Shown: piece by piece, positions 10,001-17,819 of the stretch
How positions within the stretch are numbered: the first letter of the stretch is position 1
How the letters are laid out: each line of letters starts with the position of its first letter
Assembly: GCF_011762045.1 (NCBI RefSeq)
Contig: NZ_JAASQS010000007.1
Location: forward strand, 248,001 to 312,000
Source of the DNA: Rhizomicrobium electricum
GTDB lineage: Bacteria; Pseudomonadota; Alphaproteobacteria; Micropepsales; Micropepsaceae
Reading direction: 5' to 3'
Length of the DNA stretch: 64,000 nt
Made by a program: the position numbers and the translations under genes
Notes under the pieces: generated by a model
The model's input: only the letters and a program-made list of their open reading frames with translations
What the model was told of the DNA's origin: nothing
The model's database searches: none

Positions 10001-11991
10001 AACTTGATCTTCTTGTCGCGGATGGTCTTGCGGGCCGCCAGCGGGATCGACTTCCAGACTTCGAGCGGGCCTTCCATGCTCTGCATGATGAAGGTGCCGC
10101 CTTCGACGATGCCCTTCAGCGGATTGGTGTGCGCGAACACCTTGTGGTCCGGCGAAACGACGATTTCGACGTCCTCGATTTCGGCGTTCGACTGCAGCAC
10201 CGTCTCGGGCGAGAGGGTGATGTAGTAGTTGGTCGGCGCACCCGACTTTTCCGAGCCGTACTTCGGAGCGGCCTTGGAATGCAGCTCGAGAACGTTGGCG
10301 AGGATGTCGGTCAGGAGCTTGCCGGTGGCCATCGTGCCGTAGCCGCCCACCGAGTGGAAGCGGATGCGGAACGCGCCCTTCGGCAAGAGCGTCGGGTTGG
10401 CTTCGGTCTCGAGACCCATCAGTTCGGTCTCGGGATAGGCCGCCTTCAGCTTGGCCTGCAGTTCGGCCATGCGGGGCGACGGGTTCTTGGAGAAGAACTG
10501 CGTGCCGAGATAGACCAGCGGCGCATTCTTCGTTTCCATGTTCTTGTAGGCGGCGATGAGGTGGCGCGGCTGCAGGTCGTGCGCGCCGAGGCCGAAGATC
10601 GCCGTGGTCAGCTTGGGCAGCTTGTCGAGCGCCGGGATGCCTTCGTTGTGGCCGCCCTGCGCATTGGCAATGCCCTTGAGCAGCGCGGTGTTGACGAAGG
10701 TGGTCAGCGCGGTGACGTCGGAGCGTTCGAGGACCGTGACGGCCTTCTTGCCCTTCAGTGCCGCAACGACTTCGGCGTCCGGGAACGGCTGCAGAAGGTT
10801 GATGGAGATGACGCCGACCTTCTTGCCCTGGCCGCGCAGATACTTGCAGACCGCGAGCGCGTCGTCGGTGACCGAACCCATGCCGAGCAGCACGGTTTCG
10901 GCGTCGTCGCAATAATGAGTTTTGATCGGGCCGTATTCGCGGCCGGTGAGCTTGGAGTACTCGGCCATCGCTTCGCGGACGAACTTCGGCACGTCGCGCA
11001 CGAAGTGGGTGCGATGGTCGGCAGCGCCGGCCTGGAAGTCGGGCTGGTTCTGCACCGGGCCGGTGAGGCCGGGGTTGTTGACGTCGACGAGCGCGGGAAC
11101 GCGCTGGCGGGTGCCCTTCTCGTAGGCGTTCAGCCACTGGCGCTTGAAGGCGCCGGCGAGTTCTTCCGGAACGAAGCCCGCCACCTTGGCGATGAGCTTG
11201 CCGTCGTTGTCCTTCTCGACCGCATCGGCGTTCTTGTCGAGGAATTCGACCAGCTTCTTGTAGCCGTCGACGGCGAAGTCGCCTTCACGGCTCGCGAGAT
11301 AGCGCTTGAGCTGATAGACACGGCCTTTGGCGCCGAACAGCATTTCCTGCGCCACGGTCGGGCACGGAATGCGGTCGCTGGGATCGCCGAGGAACTCTTT
11401 CAGGAGTTCTTTTTCCGGCATCAGCGCTTCGCTCATCATGTGCGACGTGGTGAAGCCGTCGAAGGCGTTGGCGACGGGGATCAGGCTCATGGCGCTGATC
11501 TTGTAGGAGATCGCGGCGAGGTCGGCGGCTTCCTGCGGGTTCGATCCGAACAGGATCGTGTAGCCCGCGGTCAAGAGCGCGTAGACGTCGTCATGGCCGG
11601 CCATGACGTTCAGCGAGTGCTTGGAGACCACGCGTGCGGCGACCTGCAAAACAAAACCGCCGGCGCGGTGGCCGACGGTGACGTAGTGCGATTCGATGCC
11701 GTAGAGGATGCCCTGGCTCGACGAGGCGTTGGAGATGTACTTGCCGCCCGTCAGCGTGGCGCCGAGTGCGCCGGACTGGGCGGAGTGTTCGCCTTCCGGT
11801 TCGAAGAAGAAGGGATGCTTGCCCCAGACGTTGACGCCGCCCTGGGCACGGAAGGCTTCGTACAGCTCCGAAATTTCAGTGGACGGAGTGATCGGGTACC
11901 CGATGACGCCGCCGCATACATTTCCCATGACTTCGGCTACGGCGCCGTTACCGTGGATTACCGTAGGAATACCTGGATATTTTACGTTCAT
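7024..11991 (-). CDS. nifJ: Extra-long pyruvate:ferredoxin/flavodoxin oxidoreductase with C-terminal ferredoxin-like domain
   Basis: 1655 residues, against about 1170-1200 for usual single-chain PFOR. It should oxidise pyruvate with CoA to acetyl-CoA and CO2, reducing ferredoxin. Seen in order: N-terminal pyrimidine-binding domain (GYPITPSTEISE near 30), CoA/transketolase-C-like part, gamma domain (FHSVGGYGTMATG near 550), two [4Fe-4S] motifs (CTGCMECTLVCP near 848; CSGCMECVAVC near 977) separated by an enlarged spacer, proximal-cluster CRGCGE near 1053, and TPP-binding GDGATYDIGFG near 1230. After the TPP domain come a coiled-coil-like stretch, an Ala/Pro-rich linker (about 1545-1580) and a ferredoxin-like tail with C1591, C1594, C1597 and C1647. 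First gene of a two-gene operon; an FNR-like box lies about 140 bases upstream. Confidence 0.93.
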   Translation of the reverse strand: MNVKYPGIPTVIHGNGAVAEVMGNVCGGVIGYPITPSTEISELYEAFRAQGGVNVWGKHPFFFEPEGEHSAQSGALGATLTGGKYISNASSSQGILYGIESHYVTVGHRAGGFVLQVAARVVSKHSLNVMAGHDDVYALLTAGYTILFGSNPQEAADLAAISYKISAMSLIPVANAFDGFTTSHMMSEALMPEKELLKEFLGDPSDRIPCPTVAQEMLFGAKGRVYQLKRYLASREGDFAVDGYKKLVEFLDKNADAVEKDNDGKLIAKVAGFVPEELAGAFKRQWLNAYEKGTRQRVPALVDVNNPGLTGPVQNQPDFQAGAADHRTHFVRDVPKFVREAMAEYSKLTGREYGPIKTHYCDDAETVLLGMGSVTDDALAVCKYLRGQGKKVGVISINLLQPFPDAEVVAALKGKKAVTVLERSDVTALTTFVNTALLKGIANAQGGHNEGIPALDKLPKLTTAIFGLGAHDLQPRHLIAAYKNMETKNAPLVYLGTQFFSKNPSPRMAELQAKLKAAYPETELMGLETEANPTLLPKGAFRIRFHSVGGYGTMATGKLLTDILANVLELHSKAAPKYGSEKSGAPTNYYITLSPETVLQSNAEIEDVEIVVSPDHKVFAHTNPLKGIVEGGTFIMQSMEGPLEVWKSIPLAARKTIRDKKIKFFVLDGFKVAKPHAPTPELETRMMGIAFIGAICGHVDRIVGGATHEAMLEKIRYDLNKKFGAKGAAVVEGNLTVIKEAFEATQKVNYDAPEYVEADKAAPKTSGLTNAVSASMCHLIRPDASANFGDSDYFDEIVAKPFREGTIGESPVMPGTGLFMPAATAANKDKGLFRRTVPEYKPDLCTGCMECTLVCPDAAIPNTVHDIRDLLNVAISQLDLAPAQINALKETVPALADAVRAAYRATKDSPVLADVVASVADAVAGDNAILKKNIGKAAAALSIFPVAKTKPFFDAMEKANPGSGGLYSVTVDPWKCSGCMECVAVCGSGALGRREQDEPLLEVLQTRFEFLSRTANTPARFVEGATAPDGDIKRFMLDRNNYYATTGGHGGCRGCGEVTAIRLVTSANTAVHDVRRKAHIKELEGLLEKLTAKLAKVSDAARAARIEKTIKTLEKRLYMFESGPSGKGPAAAVVANATGCSSVYASTFPFNPYNSPWVNSLFQDHPAVAKGIFEGLAAETVQDIIALRTAKLELDDEYDAAVHDKFFKTFAWADFSQEELALMPTVFCIGGDGATYDIGFGSLSRVMSTTTPIKTMVLNTGAYSNTGGQASTASMTGQDADLSRFGAAHAGKQDSRKELGLIAAFHPNVFVVQSNTAVQGHFLKSVLAYINHNSSPALLDVYTPCQGEQGIADNASAEHARLSVDSRISPLFVHDPAKGTDLHARFSLEGNPEPTKDWANTTIEYVENGEMKLLEVPYTPADFAKGETRFKKQFKKLPADADAMPIADYVALPTGERNGKVPFIYSTNDKKELIKLAVSPTLVALVEERRKYWRTLQYLAGINVEMIDASHKAEVEALETKYKEAVDSRENAIDSIARAMSELAASSKAPAAGGIGLALGGAAPAAAPAAAAPAANGDAVVGFDEANMAKCTNCKTCYTQLPELFEKTKIVVDGSPKEVAHLIPGAAAKVKPTAELKSKVARVAANCDAEIVHEQ

Positions 11992-12022
11992 TTTTTTCCG
12001 CCCGTTGTTGTGTCTTCAGGGT

Positions 12023-12039
12023 TGCGCCGGTTTGGCGCA
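12023..12039. promoter_or_regulatory. Inverted repeat TGCGCC-N5-GGCGCA, nifJ-proximal
   Basis: Perfect 6-bp arms about 32-48 bases upstream of the nifJ start. The same hexamers recur in swapped order at 12250-12267, suggesting paired operators for an unknown regulator. It could also form a small hairpin in the nifJ leader. Confidence 0.4.
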
Positions 12040-12075
12040 CTCTTTTTGTTGGCTTTTGGCTAAAGCCGCACCTGC

Positions 12076-12100
12076 GCGAAGACGCACAAATGCGCTTCGC
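12076..12100. promoter_or_regulatory. Hairpin in the nifJ promoter/leader
   Basis: GCGAAG-A-CGCA pairs with TGCG-CTTCGC around a CAAA loop, giving a 10-bp stem with a single bulged A. It lies 85-109 bases upstream of nifJ. No T-run follows on either strand, so it is not a simple terminator; it may be a leader RNA structure or a protein site. Confidence 0.4.
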
Positions 12101-12128
12101 AACTAGCATTCTGGCAACGCCCCCGAAC

Positions 12129-12142
12129 ATGATTAGAATCAA
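12129..12142 (-). promoter_or_regulatory. FNR/FixK-type box upstream of nifJ
   Basis: Read on the minus strand this is TTGAT-TCTA-ATCAT, nine of ten matches to the FNR consensus TTGAT-N4-ATCAA. It is centred about 144 bases upstream of the nifJ start. A class-II position would place transcription start near 12094; the -10 region there is weak. A CRP/FNR regulator gene is encoded at 22295. Confidence 0.6.
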
Positions 12143-12249
12143 GTTTCCTCCTGGGACGCCGACGCTTTTTACTTGTGCGGCAAGCCGTGCGCATAAACCT
12201 GTCCCGATTATTCGCAATGCTACGTATTAGCGCGGCGGTGAGACGCAAA

Positions 12250-12267
12250 GGCGCACCGGTTTGCGCC
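12250..12267. promoter_or_regulatory. Inverted repeat GGCGCA-N6-TGCGCC, nifJ-distal
   Basis: Perfect 6-bp arms around CCGGTT, the same hexamers as at 12023-12039 in opposite order and about 227 bases away. The pair brackets the FNR-like box. Confidence 0.35.
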
Positions 12268-12400
12268 ATCTCCAGAGTGCCTTCTATTGCGGCAAAAGCG
12301 GCCGGGAACTGGGAAAAATGCGATGCCGGGCGCTGTCGTTGCCGGGTTCTGTAAGTGTGCTTCATTCGCATTTTATTGACCAAGTCGTGTTTGGCCGGGC

Positions 12401-12442
12401 CAAAAGAAAACGGCGGCGAAGGCTATCCTGCCTTCACCGCCG
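12401..12442 (-). terminator. Terminator of the 73-residue minus-strand gene
   Basis: On the minus strand a GGCGGCG...AAGG / CCTT...CGCCGCC hairpin (12411-12442, with a 3-base bulge) is followed by TTTTCTTTT. It begins 27 bases after the stop at 12469, which supports that small gene being real. Confidence 0.75.
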
Positions 12443-12468
12443 CTCCCGGCCGCCAGAAAAGGTTGCGC

Positions 12469-12690
12469 CTACGCCTGTGGCGCGAATTTGAGCGGCGGAC
12501 TCGCCTGAATTTCGACTTTGGTCTCGCCGGGAGGGGCGACACGATATGCGGCTGCAATCACCAGATCGTCGCGTTCGCGCCAAAGAGTGAGCCCGCGTTC
12601 GCGTGCAATCGTCGACCGCCGCGACTGGCTGACGCGCAGCTTCGTCCTCGGGGTGCCTTCGCGGAAAATCACTCGAATCAACGTACCCAT
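12469..12690 (-). CDS. Small hypothetical protein, 73 aa
   Basis: Begins MGTLIRVIFREGTPRTKLR; basic, with no transmembrane segment, signal peptide or recognised domain. Charged and hydrophobic residues alternate as in a small soluble beta-rich protein. The ribosome site is weak, but a well-formed terminator lies directly downstream on the same strand. It lies divergently from the PstS-like gene, with about 220 bases between them. Function unknown. Confidence 0.5.
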   Translation of the reverse strand: MGTLIRVIFREGTPRTKLRVSQSRRSTIARERGLTLWRERDDLVIAAAYRVAPPGETKVEIQASPPLKFAPQA

Positions 12691-12908
12691 ATCAGCTCAC
12701 GAACGCTTGTGTTTCGTGAGAGGGATCAAACGCCATGGCATGGGCTCACGAAATTCGGATTGGTACCTATTCCGTGGCGGTATGTGGAAGATGCGGATGC
12801 GCGTTTGGTCGCAGCGGTGCGGTTTGTGTCAAAACTGCGGCGTACAAACTGCAGCGGGCCGTGGCGGCTCTCTATAGTGGGACACTCTTGGGTAAAAGGA
12901 CGATCACC

Positions 12909-13910
12909 ATGACTGCGAAATCCGGGCTTTTTGCACTCGCCCTCGTGATGGTCGCGGCGGTTGCCGCGAAGGCCGATCCCAGCGGCGGCGGCGGCACGGC
13001 GATTTATCCGGTGATGAGTCTGTGGGCGCAGGATTATCGCGTCCGCACCGGCTTGAAAGTGAACTATCAGCCGATCGGATCGGGCGGCGGCATCCGTCAG
13101 TCGCTGTCGCGCACCATCGATTTCGGCAACACCGATTTGCCGCTGTCGACCGCCGATCTCGCCAAAGGCAAGCTGGTTCAGTTCCCCGTCCTGTTCATCG
13201 CGATTGTGCCGGTTGTGAACCTGCCGGGAATCGCGCCCGGCGCGCTGGTGCTCGACGGTCCGACGCTGGCCGACATCTATCTCGGCCGCATCCGGCGCTG
13301 GGATGCCGCTCCGATCGCCCGCTTGAACCCCAAACTGCACCTGCCGGGGCTGCCGATCATCGTGATCCACCGCTCTGACGCCTCCGGCACCACGGCGCAT
13401 TTCACGGCCTATCTCGCAGCGACCTCGCAGAATTGGGCCAAAGAGGTCGGCACCGGACCGGCCGTCGCTTGGCCCACCGGCTCGGCGGGGAAGGGCAATG
13501 CCGGCGTCGTCGCCACCTTGCAGCAGACCAAAGGAGGCATCGGCTACGTCGAATACGCCTATGCCCAGCAGAACCGCTTGAGCTTCACGGCCCTCATCAA
13601 TCGCGCCGGCGCCGCCGTCGAACCCACCTTGCAAAGCTTCCAGGCAGCGGCCCGGACGGCCGATTTTCGCCGCAACAACAACCCCATACCCGCCGATCCG
13701 TTGGGGCGGGAAAGCTGGCCGCTGACCGCTGCCACCTACATGCTGCTGCACGCCGACGCCTCGCCGGACCTCAACCGGCAGATCGTCGGTTTCCTGCGCT
13801 ATGCCCTTCATGAAGGGCGTCCCCAGGCCGAGTCGCTGCATTACGTGCCTTTGCCGCAGCCGGTGGTCGCCGAGGTCGAGGCGGCCTGGGCCAAGATGCT
13901 GAAACCGTAA
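12909..13910 (+). CDS. pstS: PstS-family phosphate-binding periplasmic protein
   Basis: 333 residues with a signal peptide (about 1-22, ending AAKA). Phosphate-binding signatures are present: SGGGIRQSLSRTIDFGNTDL in the first lobe, HRSDASGTT in the second, and GNAGVVATLQQTKGGIGYVEY later, as in PstS solute-binding proteins that deliver phosphate to PstCAB. The ATG at 12909 follows AAAGGA; an upstream in-frame start would precede the signal peptide by 58 residues and is unlikely. No pstC, pstA, pstB, phoU or convincing Pho box is nearby, so this is an orphan binding protein, perhaps serving a transporter elsewhere. Confidence 0.85.
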   Translation: MTAKSGLFALALVMVAAVAAKADPSGGGGTAIYPVMSLWAQDYRVRTGLKVNYQPIGSGGGIRQSLSRTIDFGNTDLPLSTADLAKGKLVQFPVLFIAIVPVVNLPGIAPGALVLDGPTLADIYLGRIRRWDAAPIARLNPKLHLPGLPIIVIHRSDASGTTAHFTAYLAATSQNWAKEVGTGPAVAWPTGSAGKGNAGVVATLQQTKGGIGYVEYAYAQQNRLSFTALINRAGAAVEPTLQSFQAAARTADFRRNNNPIPADPLGRESWPLTAATYMLLHADASPDLNRQIVGFLRYALHEGRPQAESLHYVPLPQPVVAEVEAAWAKMLKP

Positions 13911-14006
13911 CCATCCCTTCGGCAAATCTGGACTTTTCCGCACCGACGCCGCTTCACAGGCGGCGGCGAACGGTTCTAGGTTGCCTCTTTCCATGGAGTT
14001 CCCTGC

Positions 14007-16727
14007 ATGAGCGCATTCGAACGGACGCGAGCCCTGATCGCGGCCGCGCTGGTCATCGTGGCGGTCGGCAACCCGGCCGAAGCCCGCCATCGTCATCACC
14101 ATCGCGCTGCCGCACCTGCTGCCGTCGCTCCGAGCGGGGACTTGGCCGTTCTCAGGGCCCGGCTGCCGAACGGATTGCGTGTCATTATCGTTCGCAACAC
14201 TTTGGCGCCGGTGGTGGCGACTTCGGTCAATTATCTGGTCGGCTCCGACGACACGCCGGCCGGCTTTCCCGGCTCCGCCCATGCTCTCGAGCACATGATG
14301 TTCCGCGGCAGTCCGGGGCTTTCGGCCGACCAGCTCGCCAATATCGGCGCGCTGATGGGCGGCGATTTCAACGCCAACACCCGCGGCAGCCTCACCCAGT
14401 ACCTCTATACGGTGCCGGCCGAAGACGTCGACGTGGCGCTCAACATCGAGGCGCTCAGGATGAAGGGCCTCGATTCCACCGAAGCGGAATGGGCCAAGGA
14501 GCGCGGCGCCATCGAACAGGAAGTGGCGCAGGACCAGTCGGCGCCCGGCTACAAGCTGTACGAGCGGCTGCGGTCGGAACTGTTCGCCGGCACGCCCTAC
14601 GAACATGACGCGCTCGGCACCCGGCCGTCGTTCGAAAAGACCAGCGGCGCCGATCTCAAGGCGTTCCACGCCAAATGGTACGCACCGAACAACGCCATTC
14701 TGGTGCTGGTCGGCAATGTCGATCCCAAGGCGACGCTGGCGAAGATCAAGACGCTGTTCGGGGCGATTCCGTCGCGTGCATTGCCGGCGCGGGCGAAGTT
14801 CGCCTTCAAGCCGGTGAAGCCCGCGATCTTCACCATCGACTCCGATTATCCCAACTACACGCGCGTCATCGCGATGCGCTTTCCCGGCCTGAAATCGAAG
14901 GATTTTCCGGCCCTCGAAGTGCTCGCCGACGTGCTGTCCAGCCGCCGCTTCGAACTCTACGGACTGGTCGCGGCCGGCAAGGCGCTCGGCACCGAATTCT
15001 CGCTCGAACCGCAGGAAAAGGCGTCGATCGCCTATGCCGCGGTGAGTTACGCGCCCGGCGCCGACGGCAATGCGCTGGAAGCGCGCGTGCGCGAAATCCT
15101 CGAGAAAGTGGCGCGCGACGGCGTTCCGGCGGACCTGGTCGAAGCGGCCAAACTGCAGGAACGGCGCAGCAGCGAATTGCAGAAGAACTCGATCGCCGAT
15201 CTCGCCTCGGTGTGGTCCGACGCGGTAGCGCTTTACGGCCTCAAATCGCCCGACGAAGACCTCAAGCGGATCGAGAAGGTCACGGTCGAAGATGTCAACC
15301 GGGTGGCGCGCGAGTATCTGAAACTCGATGCGTCTATCTCGGGTCTGTTGCTGCCCAAGGGGTCGGGCAAGCCGGTGGCGTCGAGCACTCCGACCGGCGG
15401 CATGGAGACGATCAATCTCGGCGAAGCCAAGCCGGTGCCGCTGCCGGATTGGGCCAACGCCGCAATGAACCGGCTCGACGTGCCCGAAACCACGCTGGCG
15501 CCGGTGGATACGGTGCTGCCCAACGGGCTTCGCCTGATCGTCCAGCCGACCAAGGTCTCGGATACGGTCAATGTCTACGGTCATATCCGCAACCGGGCGG
15601 AGACGCAGATGCCGCCGGGCAAGGACGGCGTGAACATCCTGCTCGGTTCGCTGTTCAACTTCGGCACCGAAAAACTCGACCGCCTCGCTTTCGAGAAGGA
15701 ACTTGACGCCATCGGCGCGCAGGAACGCGGCGGCGCCGATTTTTCGCTGCACGTTCTGGCGCAGGATTTCGACCGCGGCGTCGAACTTCTCGCCCAGCAC
15801 CAGCTTCAGCCGGCATTGCCGCAGGAGGCACTCACCGCGATCCTGCCGCAGATCGCCCAGTCGGTGGAATCGCGCAATCACACGCCGGGCTACCTGGCGC
15901 AGCGTGCGATGGTCGAAGCGCTGTTCGCGCCCGACGATCCGTCGCGGCGTGAAGCCACCGGCGCCACCGTGATCGGTCTCAAGCGTGCCGACGTGCTGGC
16001 CTACTATAAAACCGTCTTCCGGCCCGACATGACGACCATCGTGGTGATCGGCAACGTCACGCCCGAGAAGGCCAAAGAGGTCATCGCCAAGCATTTCGGG
16101 GCCTGGACGGCGGAGGGTCCCAAGCCGCCGGTCGATCTGCCGGTGCCGCCCGCCAACAAGCCGGCACAAGTGGCGGTGCCCGACGACAGCCGGGTGCAGG
16201 ACAGCGTGCTTCTCGCCCAGAATCTGGCGCCGAAGCGCACCGATGCCGACTACTACGCACTTTCGCTCGGCAATGAGGTGCTCGGCGGCGGCTTCTATTC
16301 GACCCGCCTGTCGATCGACCTCAGGAAGAACGCGGGCCTCGTCTACTCGGTGGGTTCGTCGCTACAATCGGGGCGCACGCGCGGCAACTACTTCGTCCAA
16401 TACGCCTGCGATCCCGAGAACGTGACCAAGGCGGCGGCCATCGTGGTGCAGAACCTCAAGACGATGCAGGAAAAGCCTGTGCCGCAGGAGGAACTCGATC
16501 GCGTCAAGGCGATGGTGCTGCGCCAGTTGCCGCTCGGCGAGGCCAGCGTCGACGACATCGCCCGCGGCTTCCTCGACCGCACCGAATACGACCTGCCGCT
16601 CGACGAACCGACGCTCGCCGCCAAGAAATACGTGGCGACGACCGCAGCGGAAGTGCAGGCCGCCTTCGCCAAGTGGATCCGCCCGAACGATCTCGTGCGT
16701 ATCACGCAAGGCCCGGCGCCGAAGTAG
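14007..16727 (+). CDS. M16-family zinc metallopeptidase, duplicated pitrilysin-like, secreted
   Basis: 906 residues with a signal peptide (about 1-26). The N-terminal M16 unit has the inverted zinc motif H92-A-L-E95-H96 and a downstream EQEVAQD segment near 170 supplying the third ligand. The C-terminal half is a second M16-like unit without the zinc motif, the usual active/inactive pairing. Such periplasmic enzymes degrade peptides. Directly after the predicted cleavage site is a short His/Arg-rich run (RHRHHHR, 27-33) that may bind metal. Gene stands alone, with its own terminator. Confidence 0.9.
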   Translation: MSAFERTRALIAAALVIVAVGNPAEARHRHHHRAAAPAAVAPSGDLAVLRARLPNGLRVIIVRNTLAPVVATSVNYLVGSDDTPAGFPGSAHALEHMMFRGSPGLSADQLANIGALMGGDFNANTRGSLTQYLYTVPAEDVDVALNIEALRMKGLDSTEAEWAKERGAIEQEVAQDQSAPGYKLYERLRSELFAGTPYEHDALGTRPSFEKTSGADLKAFHAKWYAPNNAILVLVGNVDPKATLAKIKTLFGAIPSRALPARAKFAFKPVKPAIFTIDSDYPNYTRVIAMRFPGLKSKDFPALEVLADVLSSRRFELYGLVAAGKALGTEFSLEPQEKASIAYAAVSYAPGADGNALEARVREILEKVARDGVPADLVEAAKLQERRSSELQKNSIADLASVWSDAVALYGLKSPDEDLKRIEKVTVEDVNRVAREYLKLDASISGLLLPKGSGKPVASSTPTGGMETINLGEAKPVPLPDWANAAMNRLDVPETTLAPVDTVLPNGLRLIVQPTKVSDTVNVYGHIRNRAETQMPPGKDGVNILLGSLFNFGTEKLDRLAFEKELDAIGAQERGGADFSLHVLAQDFDRGVELLAQHQLQPALPQEALTAILPQIAQSVESRNHTPGYLAQRAMVEALFAPDDPSRREATGATVIGLKRADVLAYYKTVFRPDMTTIVVIGNVTPEKAKEVIAKHFGAWTAEGPKPPVDLPVPPANKPAQVAVPDDSRVQDSVLLAQNLAPKRTDADYYALSLGNEVLGGGFYSTRLSIDLRKNAGLVYSVGSSLQSGRTRGNYFVQYACDPENVTKAAAIVVQNLKTMQEKPVPQEELDRVKAMVLRQLPLGEASVDDIARGFLDRTEYDLPLDEPTLAAKKYVATTAAEVQAAFAKWIRPNDLVRITQGPAPK

Positions 16728-16751
16728 AGGTGGCGAATACCGTAGCGAACA

Positions 16752-16788
16752 GGGGCTTGACCGGGTGCTCCCGTCAGGCCCCTTTTCT
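16752..16788 (+). terminator. Rho-independent terminator after the M16 peptidase
   Basis: GGGGC-T-TGAC-C-GGG pairs with CCC-GTCA-G-GCCCC (16752-16782, loop about 4 bases) and is followed by TTTTCTATT. It lies 24 bases after the peptidase stop and just before the end of the convergent oxidoreductase gene. Confidence 0.8.
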
Positions 16789-16793
16789 ATTCG

Positions 16794-17819
16794 CTATTCC
16801 CGCACGTTCACCGTCGCGCCCGATTTTCCCGCTTCGAGCATCGCCTCGATCAGGCGATGGACTTTCAGCGCTTCGCGGGCGGTGATGCGGGGCGCGCGCT
16901 TATGCGCGATGGCATCGAAGAAATCGGCCCAGACCGCCCGGTGCAGATCGTGCGGGAAGGCCATCGGATCGGCACCGCCGCCGCCGGCCGTAGGCGGCGG
17001 GGTGAAGCCGTCCTCGGAACCGTCATGGAACCGTGCCGAAAAGCCGTAGCCGGAGAGGGTCGCCGTGCCTTCGGTGCCGATGAAATCGATGCGTTCGACA
17101 TCGCCGGGATAACGCGCCGTCGTGGCTTCGATGACGCCGAGCGCACCACCCGCGAACCGCACCGCCGACGCGGCGTAGTCCTCGGTTTCCATGCGATGCA
17201 CGGCGGTTGTCGCGGTGAAGCCGCAGACGTCGGTGAGGCGGCCGGCCACCGGTTCGGCCAGGCTCAGCATCAGATCGAGAGTATGAATGGCCTGGCTGAT
17301 GAGGACCCCGCCGCCGTCGCGGGCAAAGCTGCCGCGGCCCGGCTCGTCGTAATAGCTTTGCGGCCGCCACCACGGAATGCGGGTCGAGCAGGACACGATT
17401 TTGCCCAGCCGGCCGCTGGCCAGCAGCGCCGCCAGTTTTTCCGCCGCCGGTTTGAAGCGGTGCTGCAGCACCACCGCAATGGTGACGCCGTGCTTTTCGC
17501 CCGCCGCCACGACCGCCTCGGCGCGCGCCGGCGTGATATCGAGCGGCTTTTCGAGAAGAATGTGTTTGCCCGCCGCGGCGAAGGTCTCGATCAGTTCGAG
17601 ATGGGTATTGGGCGGGGTGAGAAGGCCGACCGCTTCGATGCTCTTGTCGGCGGCGATGGCATTTAGATCGCCGGTGGTGGGGAAGGGGAAGCGCGCGGCG
17701 AACGCCTGACGGCGGCTTTCGCTCGGGCTCATCGCCACCACGTCGGCGCCGAGGTCGACAAGACTTTTGGCATGGGGCGTGACCGCCATGCCGAGACCGA
17801 TCAGGGCGATACGGCTCAT
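16794..17819 (-). CDS. Gfo/Idh/MocA-family NAD(P)-dependent oxidoreductase
   Basis: 341 residues. N-terminal Rossmann fold begins SRIALIGLGMAVTPHAKSL with the GxGxxx nucleotide site, and the family motif EKPLDI is present near residue 90. The second domain has the alpha/beta sheet typical of sugar and inositol dehydrogenases. Substrate cannot be read from sequence. Its ATG overlaps the stop of the upstream membrane-protein gene by 4 bases, so it is co-transcribed with the YqjE/YqjD-like pair. Confidence 0.88.
   Translation of the reverse strand: MSRIALIGLGMAVTPHAKSLVDLGADVVAMSPSESRRQAFAARFPFPTTGDLNAIAADKSIEAVGLLTPPNTHLELIETFAAAGKHILLEKPLDITPARAEAVVAAGEKHGVTIAVVLQHRFKPAAEKLAALLASGRLGKIVSCSTRIPWWRPQSYYDEPGRGSFARDGGGVLISQAIHTLDLMLSLAEPVAGRLTDVCGFTATTAVHRMETEDYAASAVRFAGGALGVIEATTARYPGDVERIDFIGTEGTATLSGYGFSARFHDGSEDGFTPPPTAGGGGADPMAFPHDLHRAVWADFFDAIAHKRAPRITAREALKVHRLIEAMLEAGKSGATVNVRE

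Larger units (their letters stand above)
11992..12468. other. Long nifJ upstream region, no convincing gene
   Basis: About 480 bases between the nifJ start and the small minus-strand gene at 12469. It holds an FNR-like box (12129-12142), two related TGCGCC inverted repeats (12023-12039 and 12250-12267), a hairpin (12076-12100) and a minus-strand terminator (12401-12442). Short open frames here lack ribosome sites and protein-like composition. Confidence 0.7.

Noticed and set aside
7009..12063. 1684-codon plus-strand open frame opposite nifJ
   Set aside because: It is the antisense of the well-supported PFOR gene; its translation is Arg/Gly/Val/Asp-rich with no known domain, a typical high-GC shadow.
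12060..12383. 107-codon minus-strand frame in the nifJ upstream region
   Set aside because: Arg/Ser-rich, no ribosome site, and it overlaps the FNR-like box and inverted repeats.
12726..16169. 1147-codon minus-strand frame opposite pstS and the M16 gene
   Set aside because: Covers two clear plus-strand genes and shows no domain signatures.
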